Below are positions 1 through 5,598 of a stretch of DNA of 5,598 bases, in pieces (the first letter of the stretch is position 1; each line of letters starts with the position of its first letter). This stretch comes from Pseudomonadota bacterium (GTDB lineage Bacteria > Pseudomonadota > Gammaproteobacteria > UBA5335). The notes beneath the pieces are model-generated. The model was not told the origin of the DNA, did not search any database, and saw only the letters and a list, made by a program, of their open reading frames with translations. The stretch is taken from contig PKCW01000221.1 of assembly GCA_002862965.1 (NCBI GenBank), positions 1-5,598 on the forward strand, written 5' to 3'. The translations under genes were made by a program, and so were the position numbers.

Positions 1-786
1 ATCTGCGGCGAGGAAACCGCTCTCCTGGAATCCCTGGAGGGCAAGAAGGGCCAGCCGCGCTTCAAGCCGCCATTTCCGGCGACCTATGGCCTCTATGGCC
101 GCCCGACCACCATCAACAACACCGAAACCTACGCCTCCGTCCCGGTGATCCTGCGTCGTGGCCCGGAGTGGTTCGCCGGGCTTGGCGTGGAAAAAGCTGG
201 CGGCACCAAGATTTTCTCGGTCTCGGGTCACGTGAACCGGCCGGGCAATTTCGAGGTGCCCCTGGGGACGCCGTTCGCGACCCTGCTGGAGATGGCGGGC
301 GGGGTGCGCGATGGGCGCAAGCTCAAGGCCGTGATTCCGGGCGGCTCCTCGGTCCCCGTCGTGCACGGCGCGGTCATGATGGACGTCAACATGGACTACG
401 ACTCGGTGACGAAGGCCGGCTCCATGCTCGGGTCCGGGGCCATCATCGTGATGGATGAGACCACCTGCATGGTGAAGGTGCTGGAGCGGGTCTCGCGCTT
501 TTACTTCTCGGAATCCTGCGGGCAATGCACCCCCTGTCGCGAAGGCACCGGCTGGCTGCACCGCGTGGTGCGGCGCATCGAGCACGGACTGGGCCGTTCC
601 GAGGACCTCGACTTGCTGGATCGGGTGGCGGCCCGCATGGAAGGGCGGACCATCTGCGCCCTGGGGGATGCCGCGGCCATGCCGGTGCGCAGCTTCATCA
701 AGCAGTTCCGCGATGAATTCCAGTATCACGTGGATCACAAGCGCTGTCTGGTCGGCGCGCCCGTGACCACGGCAGCCGTCGCGTGA
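1..786 (+). CDS. nuoF: NADH-quinone oxidoreductase subunit F (NuoF), 3' part
   Basis: This is the C-terminal 261 residues of the NADH-oxidising subunit of complex I. The frame is open from base 1 and the 5' end lies outside the window. NuoF proteins are usually about 425-445 residues, so roughly 165-185 are missing. NuoF sits at the tip of the peripheral arm, binds NADH and FMN, and passes electrons to cluster N3. The fragment opens with ICGEETALLESLEG, the conserved motif lining the nucleotide pocket, followed by KPPFPATYGLYGRPTTINN. A SLBB-like stretch (FSVSGHVNRPGNFEVPLGTP) lies near residues 70-90. The N3 [4Fe-4S] ligands are all visible: ESCGQCTPCREG gives C173, C176 and C179 (fragment numbering) and TICALGD gives C219. 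The gene ends with TGA at 784-786, 34 nt before nuoG. No damage is seen. An NAD-reducing hydrogenase or formate dehydrogenase homologue is unlikely because nuoG and nuoH follow directly. Confidence 0.97.
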   Translation: MCGEETALLESLEGKKGQPRFKPPFPATYGLYGRPTTINNTETYASVPVILRRGPEWFAGLGVEKAGGTKIFSVSGHVNRPGNFEVPLGTPFATLLEMAGGVRDGRKLKAVIPGGSSVPVVHGAVMMDVNMDYDSVTKAGSMLGSGAIIVMDETTCMVKVLERVSRFYFSESCGQCTPCREGTGWLHRVVRRIEHGLGRSEDLDLLDRVAARMEGRTICALGDAAAMPVRSFIKQFRDEFQYHVDHKRCLVGAPVTTAAVA

Positions 787-820
787 CGGTCCCGGCGACA
801 ATCAGCATCGGACAGGCGAT

Positions 821-3196
821 ATGAGCAGCGACGAGGTCACAATCGAAGTCGACGGCGTGTCCATCCAGGGACGCAAGGGGCAGATGCTGATTGAACTGAC
901 CGATCAGGCGGGCATCTATATCCCGCGCTTCTGCTATCACAAGAAGCTGTCGATCGCCGCCAACTGCCGCATGTGCCTGGTGGAAATGGAGCGGGCGCCG
1001 AAACCGGTGCCGGCCTGCGCGACGCCGGTGGCGGACGGCATGAAGGTCTTCACGCGTTCCCCCAAGGCGATCGACGCTCAGCAGGGCACCATGGAATTCC
1101 TGCTGATCAATCATCCGCTCGACTGCCCGATCTGCGATCAGGGCGGCGAATGCGAACTGCAGGACCTCGCCTTGGGCTTCGGGCAGGACGCTTCGCGCTA
1201 TGACGAACGCAAGCGCATCGTGCCGGATCCGGATCTGGGTTCGCTCGTGGCGACCGACATGACGCGCTGCATCCATTGCACCCGTTGTGTCCGCTTCGGC
1301 GAAGAGGTCGCCGGGGTGCGCGAGCTGGGCGCGACCGGTCGCGGCGAGTTCATGTCCATCGGCACCTATGTCGAGCATGCCTTGACATCCGAGGTGGCCG
1401 GCAACGTCATCGACCTGTGCCCTGTGGGCGCGCTGACGGCAAAGCCGTCGCGCTACACGGCCCGGCCCTGGGAACTGACCGAACAGCCCACGCTTGCGCC
1501 GCATGACGGCTGGGGCACGCACATCGCCACGCATGTGCGCGGCGGACGGGTCATGCGCGTGGTCCCGCGTGACGCCGAAGCGTTCAACGAGACCTGGATC
1601 AGCGACCGGGATCGGTTCAGCTACACGGCGATCGGCGCGCCCGATCGCCTGCTGTCGCCCATGATCCGTGAGGACGGGCGCTGGCGCACCGTCGACTGGG
1701 GCACCGCCCTGCATGCCGCGGCTGACGGCTTGCGGCAGATACCGCCCGACACGCTCGGCATTCTGGCTTCGGCATCGGCGACGGTCGAGGAATACTTTCT
1801 GCTGAGGCGGCTGGCCGAACATCTGGGCTGCCGGAATCTCGATCATCGACTGGGTCTGGCGGATACCACGGGTCAGGAACAGGCGGGGAGCTTTCCCGAC
1901 CTCGGCCTGCCGATCGCGGCTTGGGAGCGGGTCGACGCGGCCCTGATCGTTGGCAGCGATCTGCGCCGGGAAATCCCGCTGCTGCATCTGCGGCTGCGCA
2001 AGGCGGGCCTGCGCGGTGCAAAGCTGAGTGTCATCAACCCGCTGGATGGCGATTTCCGCTTTCCGATCCTGGTCGACCGACGCGCCAAGGATCTGGCTGA
2101 AGAGCTGGCCGCCCTCGCCCTGGCGGTCTCCGAGCTCACCGGGCAGGCCGTTCCGGTCGCGCTGTCCGCAGCGGTGCAGGGTGTCGACGTCCAGCAGGCG
2201 CATGTCCGCATCGCGGAATCATTGGCGCAGGGTCAGCGCAGCGGCTTGCTGGTGGGGCAATTGGCACTGGAACAGCGCGGCGCCGGAACCCTGTTGGCGC
2301 TGGCCGGCTTCATCGCCGAGGCAACGCATTCGGCCTTCGGCACGTTGCCGGCGGGTGGCAACACCGCAGGCGCGTGGCTGTGTGGTATCGTCCCGCACCG
2401 CGGCATCGGTGGGGTCGCGGCACCGATCGCCGGTCAGTCGGCTGCGCAACTGCTCGGTGGCGGCATGCAAGGCTTTCTAACCTTCGGCGTCGAGCCGGAA
2501 GTGGAAGCGGCCGACCCGGCTGCAGCCACCGCTGCCCTCGCCGGCGCGCGCTTTGGGGTGGCGTTGACGGCGTATGCGACGGACACGCTGAAGTCCACCG
2601 CGCATGTCCTGCTGCCGATCGGAACCTTTTTCGAGTCAGCCGGCAGTCTCGTCGCTCGGGATGGGACGTGGCTGAGTTTCGAAGGGTGTGCGCAGCCGCT
2701 GGGTGAGTCGCGGCCGGGATGGAAAGTACTCCGGGTGCTTGGAAACCAGCTCGGCGTCGCGGGTTTCGATTACGCCGATTGCCGCGAGGTCACCGAGGCG
2801 GCGCGTGTCGCGATCGGGGAAATCAAGCCGTTCGCCCCGCAGTGGCATCATGCCGGCGCGTGGGAGCGGCCGTTGCTGCCGGCCCTGCAGCGCTTGGGGC
2901 CCTTGGGCCTCTACGGCGCCGACGCCTTGGTGCGGCGCGCACCGGCGCTGCAGGCATCGCCGGAAGGGCAACGCGCCGGGGTGCTGCATATCCATTCCGC
3001 CGATGCGGCGCGGGCCGGGCTCCGGACGGGCGAAATGGCGATCGTCAAACAGGCGCAGCAGTCCGTGCGGCTGACATGGGTGGCGGATGACACGCTGGCG
3101 CCGGGGTGTCTCTGGTGGCCGGCGGGACTCCTGAATGCGCCGGTGGGAGGCGCCCGTTTCGGCGCCGTCGAGATCGTTCCCGGCCCGGCGGGTTGA
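821..3196 (+). CDS. nuoG: NADH-quinone oxidoreductase subunit G (NuoG)
   Basis: NuoG is the large iron-sulfur subunit of the complex I peripheral arm; it relays electrons from NuoF toward NuoI. The product is 791 residues, normal for proteobacteria. The N-terminal 2Fe-2S ferredoxin domain holds the N1b ligands C38, C49, C52 and C66 (RFCYH, NCRMC, PAC). The NHPLDCPICDQGGEC motif supplies N5 with H98, C102, C105 and C111. N4 is ligated by C150, C153, C156 and C200 (CIHCTRC, LCPVGAL). From about residue 215 the protein is a molybdopterin-oxidoreductase-like domain, which in this family carries no molybdenum cofactor, and residues about 720-791 form a terminal barrel-like part. The segment after the N4 region (TLAPHDGWGTHIATHVRGG) has no CxxCxxxC, so cluster N7 is absent. 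The start ATG at 821 has only a weak Shine-Dalgarno (ACAGG, 812-816) but gives the expected N-terminus MSSDEVTIEVDG. The stop is 24 nt before nuoH. Confidence 0.97.
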   Translation: MSSDEVTIEVDGVSIQGRKGQMLIELTDQAGIYIPRFCYHKKLSIAANCRMCLVEMERAPKPVPACATPVADGMKVFTRSPKAIDAQQGTMEFLLINHPLDCPICDQGGECELQDLALGFGQDASRYDERKRIVPDPDLGSLVATDMTRCIHCTRCVRFGEEVAGVRELGATGRGEFMSIGTYVEHALTSEVAGNVIDLCPVGALTAKPSRYTARPWELTEQPTLAPHDGWGTHIATHVRGGRVMRVVPRDAEAFNETWISDRDRFSYTAIGAPDRLLSPMIREDGRWRTVDWGTALHAAADGLRQIPPDTLGILASASATVEEYFLLRRLAEHLGCRNLDHRLGLADTTGQEQAGSFPDLGLPIAAWERVDAALIVGSDLRREIPLLHLRLRKAGLRGAKLSVINPLDGDFRFPILVDRRAKDLAEELAALALAVSELTGQAVPVALSAAVQGVDVQQAHVRIAESLAQGQRSGLLVGQLALEQRGAGTLLALAGFIAEATHSAFGTLPAGGNTAGAWLCGIVPHRGIGGVAAPIAGQSAAQLLGGGMQGFLTFGVEPEVEAADPAAATAALAGARFGVALTAYATDTLKSTAHVLLPIGTFFESAGSLVARDGTWLSFEGCAQPLGESRPGWKVLRVLGNQLGVAGFDYADCREVTEAARVAIGEIKPFAPQWHHAGAWERPLLPALQRLGPLGLYGADALVRRAPALQASPEGQRAGVLHIHSADAARAGLRTGEMAIVKQAQQSVRLTWVADDTLAPGCLWWPAGLLNAPVGGARFGAVEIVPGPAG

Positions 3197-3204
3197 ACGG
3201 AATC

Positions 3205-3210
3205 AGAGGA
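3205..3210 (+). promoter_or_regulatory. Shine-Dalgarno of nuoH (AGAGGA)
   Basis: AGAGGA lies 7 nt before a GTG at 3218 and 10 nt before the adjacent in-frame ATG at 3221. A second, weaker AGG at 3214-3216 lies 4 nt before the ATG. The spacing favours the GTG slightly and codon preference favours the ATG, so the site does not decide the start. The two choices differ by a single residue. Confidence 0.6.
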
Positions 3211-3220
3211 TGCAGGTGTG

Positions 3221-4279
3221 ATGCTGGATTCCATACTGGCGATCTGGTCGCAGATTCCCGAAGCCATCCGGGTGAGCGCCCTCATCGTGCTCAAGATCCT
3301 GGCGATCGTGTTGCCGTTGCTCGGCGTGGTGGCCTATCTCACCTATGCCGAGCGCAAGGTGATCGGCTATATGCAGGCGCGGGTGGGGCCGAACCGGGTT
3401 GGGCCCGCCGGGCTGCTGCAACCGATCGCCGATGCCGCCAAGCTGGCCTTCAAGGAAATCGTCATTCCAGCGCGCGCCAACCGGGCGCTGTTCATCATCG
3501 CGCCGGTGCTGTCGTTCCTGCCGGCTCTGGTGGCCTGGGCCGTCGTCCCTTTTGCGGATGGCGCGGTGCTGGCGAATGTGGACGCCGGTCTGCTGTTCAT
3601 TCTGGCGCTGACCTCGTTCGGCGTGTACGGGATCATTCTCGCCGGCTGGGCCAGCAACTCGAAATATGCGTTTCTGGGCGCCATGCGGGCGGCGGCGCAA
3701 ATGGTCTCCTACGAGCTGGCCATGGGATTCGCCCTCATCGGCGTGCTCATGGCAGCGAACAGTCTCAAATTGAACGACATCGTGCTGGCCCAGCAGGGCG
3801 GCTTCTGGCATTGGTATTTCATCCCGCTTTTCCCGCTGTTTCTGGTGTACTGGATTTCCGGCGTCGCCGAGACCAACCGGCTGCCGTTCGATGTGGTGGA
3901 GGGAGAGTCGGAAATCGTGGCCGGATTCCATGTGGAATATGGCGGGATGGGCTTTGCGCTGTTCTTTTTGGCCGAATACGCCAACATGACGCTGATCGCG
4001 ACCTTGGTTGCGACGCTGTTCATGGGTGGTTGGCTGTCGCCCCTGGAGAATGTCCCGGTGCTGGGTCAGTTGCCGCTGCTGGGGCAGAACGGCTTTCACT
4101 GGCTGGCGCTGAAAGTCGCGTTTTTCCTGTTCTGTTTTCTCTGGTTCCGAGCCACTTTCCCCCGTTATCGCTATGACCAGATCATGCGCTTGGGATGGAA
4201 GGTCTTCATTCCGGTGACCATCGTCTGGCTGGCCGTGGTGGGCGTTTTCGTCCACACCGGTTTTGGGCCCTGGTTCTGA
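3221..4279 (+). CDS. nuoH: NADH-quinone oxidoreductase subunit H (NuoH)
   Basis: NuoH (ND1 homologue) is the membrane subunit that forms most of the quinone-binding chamber at the join between the two arms of complex I. From ATG 3221 the product is 352 residues, a normal bacterial length. About eight hydrophobic helices can be read, near residues 17-41, 89-110, 122-143, 161-180, 198-215, 240-270, 285-307 and 326-348. Signature motifs are [20 protein letters not shown] (residues 42-61), [13 protein letters not shown] (67-79), the helix with E165 in SYELAMGF, and the acidic cytoplasmic loop [16 protein letters not shown], which includes E217, D224, E227, E229 and E231. In the family these acidic residues are tied to quinone reduction and proton coupling. 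The C-terminal loop [13 protein letters not shown] is also conserved. A GTG at 3218 directly before the ATG is an alternative start. nuoI begins 14 nt after the stop. Confidence 0.96.
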   Translation: MLDSILAIWSQIPEAIRVSALIVLKILAIVLPLLGVVAYLTYAERKVIGYMQARVGPNRVGPAGLLQPIADAAKLAFKEIVIPARANRALFIIAPVLSFLPALVAWAVVPFADGAVLANVDAGLLFILALTSFGVYGIILAGWASNSKYAFLGAMRAAAQMVSYELAMGFALIGVLMAANSLKLNDIVLAQQGGFWHWYFIPLFPLFLVYWISGVAETNRLPFDVVEGESEIVAGFHVEYGGMGFALFFLAEYANMTLIATLVATLFMGGWLSPLENVPVLGQLPLLGQNGFHWLALKVAFFLFCFLWFRATFPRYRYDQIMRLGWKVFIPVTIVWLAVVGVFVHTGFGPWF

Positions 4280-4282
4280 GCA

Positions 4283-4287
4283 GGGAG
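4283..4287 (+). promoter_or_regulatory. Shine-Dalgarno of nuoI (GGGAG)
   Basis: GGGAG lies 6 nt before the ATG at 4294, inside the short nuoH-nuoI spacer. It supports the 4294 start over the out-of-frame ATG at 4290, which is too close to it. Confidence 0.65.
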
Positions 4288-4293
4288 TGATGC

Positions 4294-4794
4294 ATGAATG
4301 CCGTAGCACGTCAGATTGGCGATTTCTTCAAGACCTTCCTGCTGTGGGAACTGGTGATCGGCTTGTCCGTAACGGCGCGCGAGCTGTTTGCGCCCAAGGT
4401 CACCGTGCTCTATCCGGAGGAAAAGACCCCGCAGAGTCCGCGTTTTCGCGGGCTCCATGCCCTGCGGCGCTATGCAAACGGCGAGGAGCGTTGCATCGCC
4501 TGCAAATTGTGCGAGGCGGTCTGCCCGGCGCTTGCCATCACCATCGAATCGGAAATGCGGGCCGATGGGACACGACGCACAACGCGCTATGACATCGATC
4601 TGTTCAAGTGCATCTACTGCGGCTTCTGCGAGGAAGCCTGTCCCGTCGATTCGATCGTGGAAACCCGCCTTTACGAGTACCACTTCGAGCAGCGCGGCGA
4701 GAACATCATGACCAAGGACAAGCTGCTTGCGATCGGGGACAAGTACGAGGAATCCATCGCCCGTGATCGGGCGGCGGATGCCCCTTATAGCTGA
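4294..4794 (+). CDS. nuoI: NADH-quinone oxidoreductase subunit I (NuoI)
   Basis: NuoI (TYKY/NDUFS8 homologue) is the 8Fe ferredoxin-like subunit of complex I. It carries clusters N6a and N6b and passes electrons to N2 near the quinone site. The product is 166 residues, typical for proteobacteria. Two CxxCxxCxxxCP motifs are intact: [12 protein letters not shown] (C67, C70, C73, C77) and [12 protein letters not shown] (C106, C109, C112, C116). By the usual 2[4Fe-4S] ferredoxin rule, the last cysteine of each motif ligates the other cluster. The N-terminus (residues about 8-32, [15 protein letters not shown]) is the amphipathic helix that lies along the membrane by NuoH. The conserved family stretch [18 protein letters not shown] precedes the first motif. 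The C-terminal part ([15 protein letters not shown]) resembles gammaproteobacterial NuoI. The start is backed by a well-placed Shine-Dalgarno. A 42 nt spacer separates it from nuoJ. Confidence 0.97.
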   Translation: MNAVARQIGDFFKTFLLWELVIGLSVTARELFAPKVTVLYPEEKTPQSPRFRGLHALRRYANGEERCIACKLCEAVCPALAITIESEMRADGTRRTTRYDIDLFKCIYCGFCEEACPVDSIVETRLYEYHFEQRGENIMTKDKLLAIGDKYEESIARDRAADAPYS

Positions 4795-4807
4795 TCCAAC
4801 AATCGAC

Positions 4808-4821
4808 GAATCCGGAATCCG
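4808..4821 (+). repeat. Tandem 7-nt repeat in the nuoI-nuoJ spacer
   Basis: GAATCCG occurs twice back to back (4808-4814 and 4815-4821). The same bases form the inverted pair CCGGA-A-TCCGG at 4812-4822, whose one-base gap is too short for an RNA hairpin. The repeat sits just before the nuoJ ribosome binding site. It may be a simple slippage duplication; no function is implied. Confidence 0.6.
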
Positions 4822-4823
4822 GC

Positions 4824-4827
4824 GGAG
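4824..4827 (+). promoter_or_regulatory. Shine-Dalgarno of nuoJ (GGAG)
   Basis: GGAG lies 9 nt before the ATG at 4837, a workable if slightly long spacing. It supports the nuoJ start used here, which also gives the expected short hydrophilic end before the first membrane helix. Confidence 0.55.
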
Positions 4828-4836
4828 CCTCATCCG

Positions 4837-5433
4837 ATGTTTCAACTTGTGCTGTTTTACGCCTTCTCGGCGGTGCTGATCGGTGCCGCGCTGGCAGTGA
4901 TCACCGCGCGCAACCCGGTGCATTCGGTGCTGTTCCTGGTGCTGGCGTTTGTCACCAGTGCGGGGCTCTGGCTGTTGATCGACGCGGAGTTTCTCGCGAT
5001 CGTGCTGGTGTTGGTCTACGTCGGTGCGGTGATGGTGCTGTTCCTGTTCGTGGTGATGATGATCGACGTCGATGTGGCCACGCTGCGGGACGGGTTCAAC
5101 CGGTCCCTGCCGCTCGGGCTCGGCATCGTCGCGCTCATCGTGCTCGAACTGTCCGTGGTGCTGGGCGGAAGCCGTTTCTCGGACCCGCGCGGGCCAGTGC
5201 CCCTTGCCGATGGCGGCAGCAATATCCGCGCACTCGGCGAGGTGATGTACACGCAATACGTGTACCCGTTCGAGATCGCGTCGGTCATCCTGCTGGTGGC
5301 CATCGTGGCCGCCATTTCGCTCACCATGCGGCGCCGACCCGGACGGCGCCTGCAGGATCCGGGGCTGCAGGTGCAGGCCAGACCCGAGGATCGCCTGCGT
5401 ATCGTGAAAATGCCATCGGAGCCGCGCAAATGA
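4837..5433 (+). CDS. nuoJ: NADH-quinone oxidoreductase subunit J (NuoJ)
   Basis: NuoJ (ND6 homologue) is a membrane subunit between the quinone site (NuoH) and the antiporter-like subunits; it helps transmit coupling to the proton channels. The product is 198 residues, within the usual bacterial range of about 160-220. Five hydrophobic helices are readable, near residues 3-22, 30-48, 53-76, 92-110 and 143-162. The third holds the strongly conserved stretch [20 protein letters not shown] (residues 60-79, with Y61 and G63), the region known in complex I structures to switch between alpha- and pi-helix. E51 in DAEFLAI just before this helix is also typical. After helix 5 comes a basic cytoplasmic tail ([13 protein letters not shown]) ending in [14 protein letters not shown], as in other proteobacterial NuoJ. 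The stop TGA (5431-5433) overlaps the ATG of a 12-codon mini-ORF leading to nuoK. Confidence 0.96.
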   Translation: MFQLVLFYAFSAVLIGAALAVITARNPVHSVLFLVLAFVTSAGLWLLIDAEFLAIVLVLVYVGAVMVLFLFVVMMIDVDVATLRDGFNRSLPLGLGIVALIVLELSVVLGGSRFSDPRGPVPLADGGSNIRALGEVMYTQYVYPFEIASVILLVAIVAAISLTMRRRPGRRLQDPGLQVQARPEDRLRIVKMPSEPRK

Positions 5434-5468
5434 CCAAGAAGACCGGCTTGCCAGCGGGGGGCAAATGA
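5426..5468 (+). repeat. 8-nt direct repeat flanking the nuoJ-nuoK spacer
   Basis: GCAAATGA occurs at 5426-5433, containing the nuoJ stop, and again at 5461-5468, containing the nuoK start. The two copies are offset by 35 nt. Removing one repeat unit and the intervening bases would leave nuoJ and nuoK overlapping by ATGA, a common arrangement in tightly packed operons. The arrangement is seen directly; that the spacer is an insertion is inference. Confidence 0.6.
5430..5468 (+). other. 12-codon mini-ORF bridging nuoJ and nuoK
   Basis: An ATG at 5430 opens a 12-codon frame ([12 protein letters not shown]) ending in TGA at 5466-5468. Its start overlaps the nuoJ stop as ATGA and its stop overlaps the nuoK start as ATGA. 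A GGAG at 5418-5421 lies 8 nt before its ATG, better spaced than the G-run in front of nuoK. The frame covers a possible 5-bp hairpin, TTGCC (5448-5452) with GGCAA (5460-5464), that would sit against the nuoK ATG. If translated, it could couple nuoJ and nuoK translation. It is too short for coding statistics and could be chance. A functional peptide is not claimed. Confidence 0.3.
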
Positions 5469-5598
5469 TTACGCTGTCTCACTACCTGATGCTCGGCGGC
5501 ATTTTGTTCGTGTTGAGTGTGGCCGGCATCTTCATCAACCGGAAAAACATCATTTTGCTGCTGATGTGCATCGAGTTGATGTTGCTTGCCGTGAACAT
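5465..5598 (+). CDS. nuoK: NADH-quinone oxidoreductase subunit K (NuoK), 5' part
   Basis: NuoK (ND4L homologue) is a small three-helix membrane subunit of complex I. Full-length proteins are about 100 residues; only the first 44 are inside the window and the frame is still open at the last base. The visible start [20 protein letters not shown] is the standard family N-terminus and covers helix 1. The conserved INRKN loop follows (residues about 24-28). Helix 2 then contains E37 in [13 protein letters not shown]; this glutamate lies within the membrane and is one of the two conserved NuoK carboxylates linked to proton translocation. A run of six G (5456-5461) only 3 nt before the ATG is a poor, close Shine-Dalgarno, so initiation may depend partly on translation arriving from upstream. 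The ATG overlaps the mini-ORF stop as ATGA. Confidence 0.96.
   Translation, partial: MITLSHYLMLGGILFVLSVAGIFINRKNIILLLMCIELMLLAVN

Noticed and set aside
775..790. Small inverted repeat CCGTC-GCGT-GACGG over the nuoF stop codon, considered as a terminator.
   Set aside because: The stem is only five base pairs, there is no T run after it, and nuoG follows within 34 nt. It overlaps coding sequence and looks incidental.
698..2203. A 501-codon open frame on the - strand across most of nuoG.
   Set aside because: Its codons lie exactly opposite the nuoG codons, so it can only be closed by sense TTA, CTA or TCA, which are rare in this GC-rich gene. A CTA appears in nuoG at 2477-2479. The sense product has all NuoG signatures and the antisense product resembles nothing I recognise.
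3106..4176. A 356-codon + strand frame overlapping the nuoG end and nuoH.
   Set aside because: It is an Arg/Gly/Ala-rich out-of-frame shadow of nuoH with no recognisable motif, while nuoH in the other frame is unmistakable.
3203..4309. A 368-codon open frame on the - strand across nuoH.
   Set aside because: It is in register with the nuoH codons and is explained by the same lack of TTA, CTA and TCA codons. Its product is rich in H, Q, R, G and E, as expected from the complement of a hydrophobic membrane protein.
4795..4836. The nuoI-nuoJ spacer, considered as an internal promoter.
   Set aside because: I can see no convincing -35/-10 pair in the 42 nt; the sequence is accounted for by the tandem heptamer and the nuoJ ribosome binding site.
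4171..5256. A 361-codon open frame on the - strand across nuoI and nuoJ.
   Set aside because: nuoI and nuoJ share one reading frame and this antisense frame is in register with both. It is the same composition artefact, with a highly charged, His/Gln-rich low-complexity product.

Overview
The window is an internal piece of a bacterial nuo operon, which encodes respiratory complex I (proton-pumping NADH:ubiquinone oxidoreductase, NDH-1). All recognised genes are on the + strand in the canonical order nuoF (3' part) - nuoG - nuoH - nuoI - nuoJ - nuoK (5' part). DNA is GC-rich, with strongly GC-biased third codon positions. The protein sequences look proteobacterial. NuoI and NuoH resemble gamma- or betaproteobacterial versions, for example the NuoI motif [11 protein letters not shown] followed by [16 protein letters not shown] lean to Gammaproteobacteria, but family level cannot be settled by eye. 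NuoG lacks the extra N7 cysteine set known from E. coli, so it is not of the enterobacterial type.

Layout: the nuoF 3' end (1-786) carries the NADH/FMN motif and the N3 [4Fe-4S] ligands. nuoG (821-3196) carries the N1b, N5 and N4 ligands plus a cofactor-free molybdopterin-oxidoreductase-like body. nuoH (about 3221-4279) is the eight-helix quinone-site membrane subunit. nuoI (4294-4794) carries clusters N6a and N6b. nuoJ (4837-5433) and nuoK (5465 to the window end) are small antiporter-associated membrane subunits. Spacers are 34, 24, 14, 42 and 31 nt, with no terminator or promoter visible, so the genes are most likely co-transcribed. No stretch over 300 bases lacks a gene. I see no mobile element, tRNA, rRNA or CRISPR array.

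Together the genes trace the electron path: NADH to FMN and N3 (NuoF), N1b/N4/N5 (NuoG), N6a/N6b (NuoI), then quinone at the NuoH interface, with NuoJ and NuoK carrying the coupling into the membrane arm. The content is ordinary housekeeping. I found no evidence of a new biological system. The most curious detail is the nuoJ-nuoK junction (5418-5468): a 12-codon mini-ORF overlaps the nuoJ stop and the nuoK start by ATGA at each end, lies between two copies of GCAAATGA, and covers a small hairpin next to the nuoK start.
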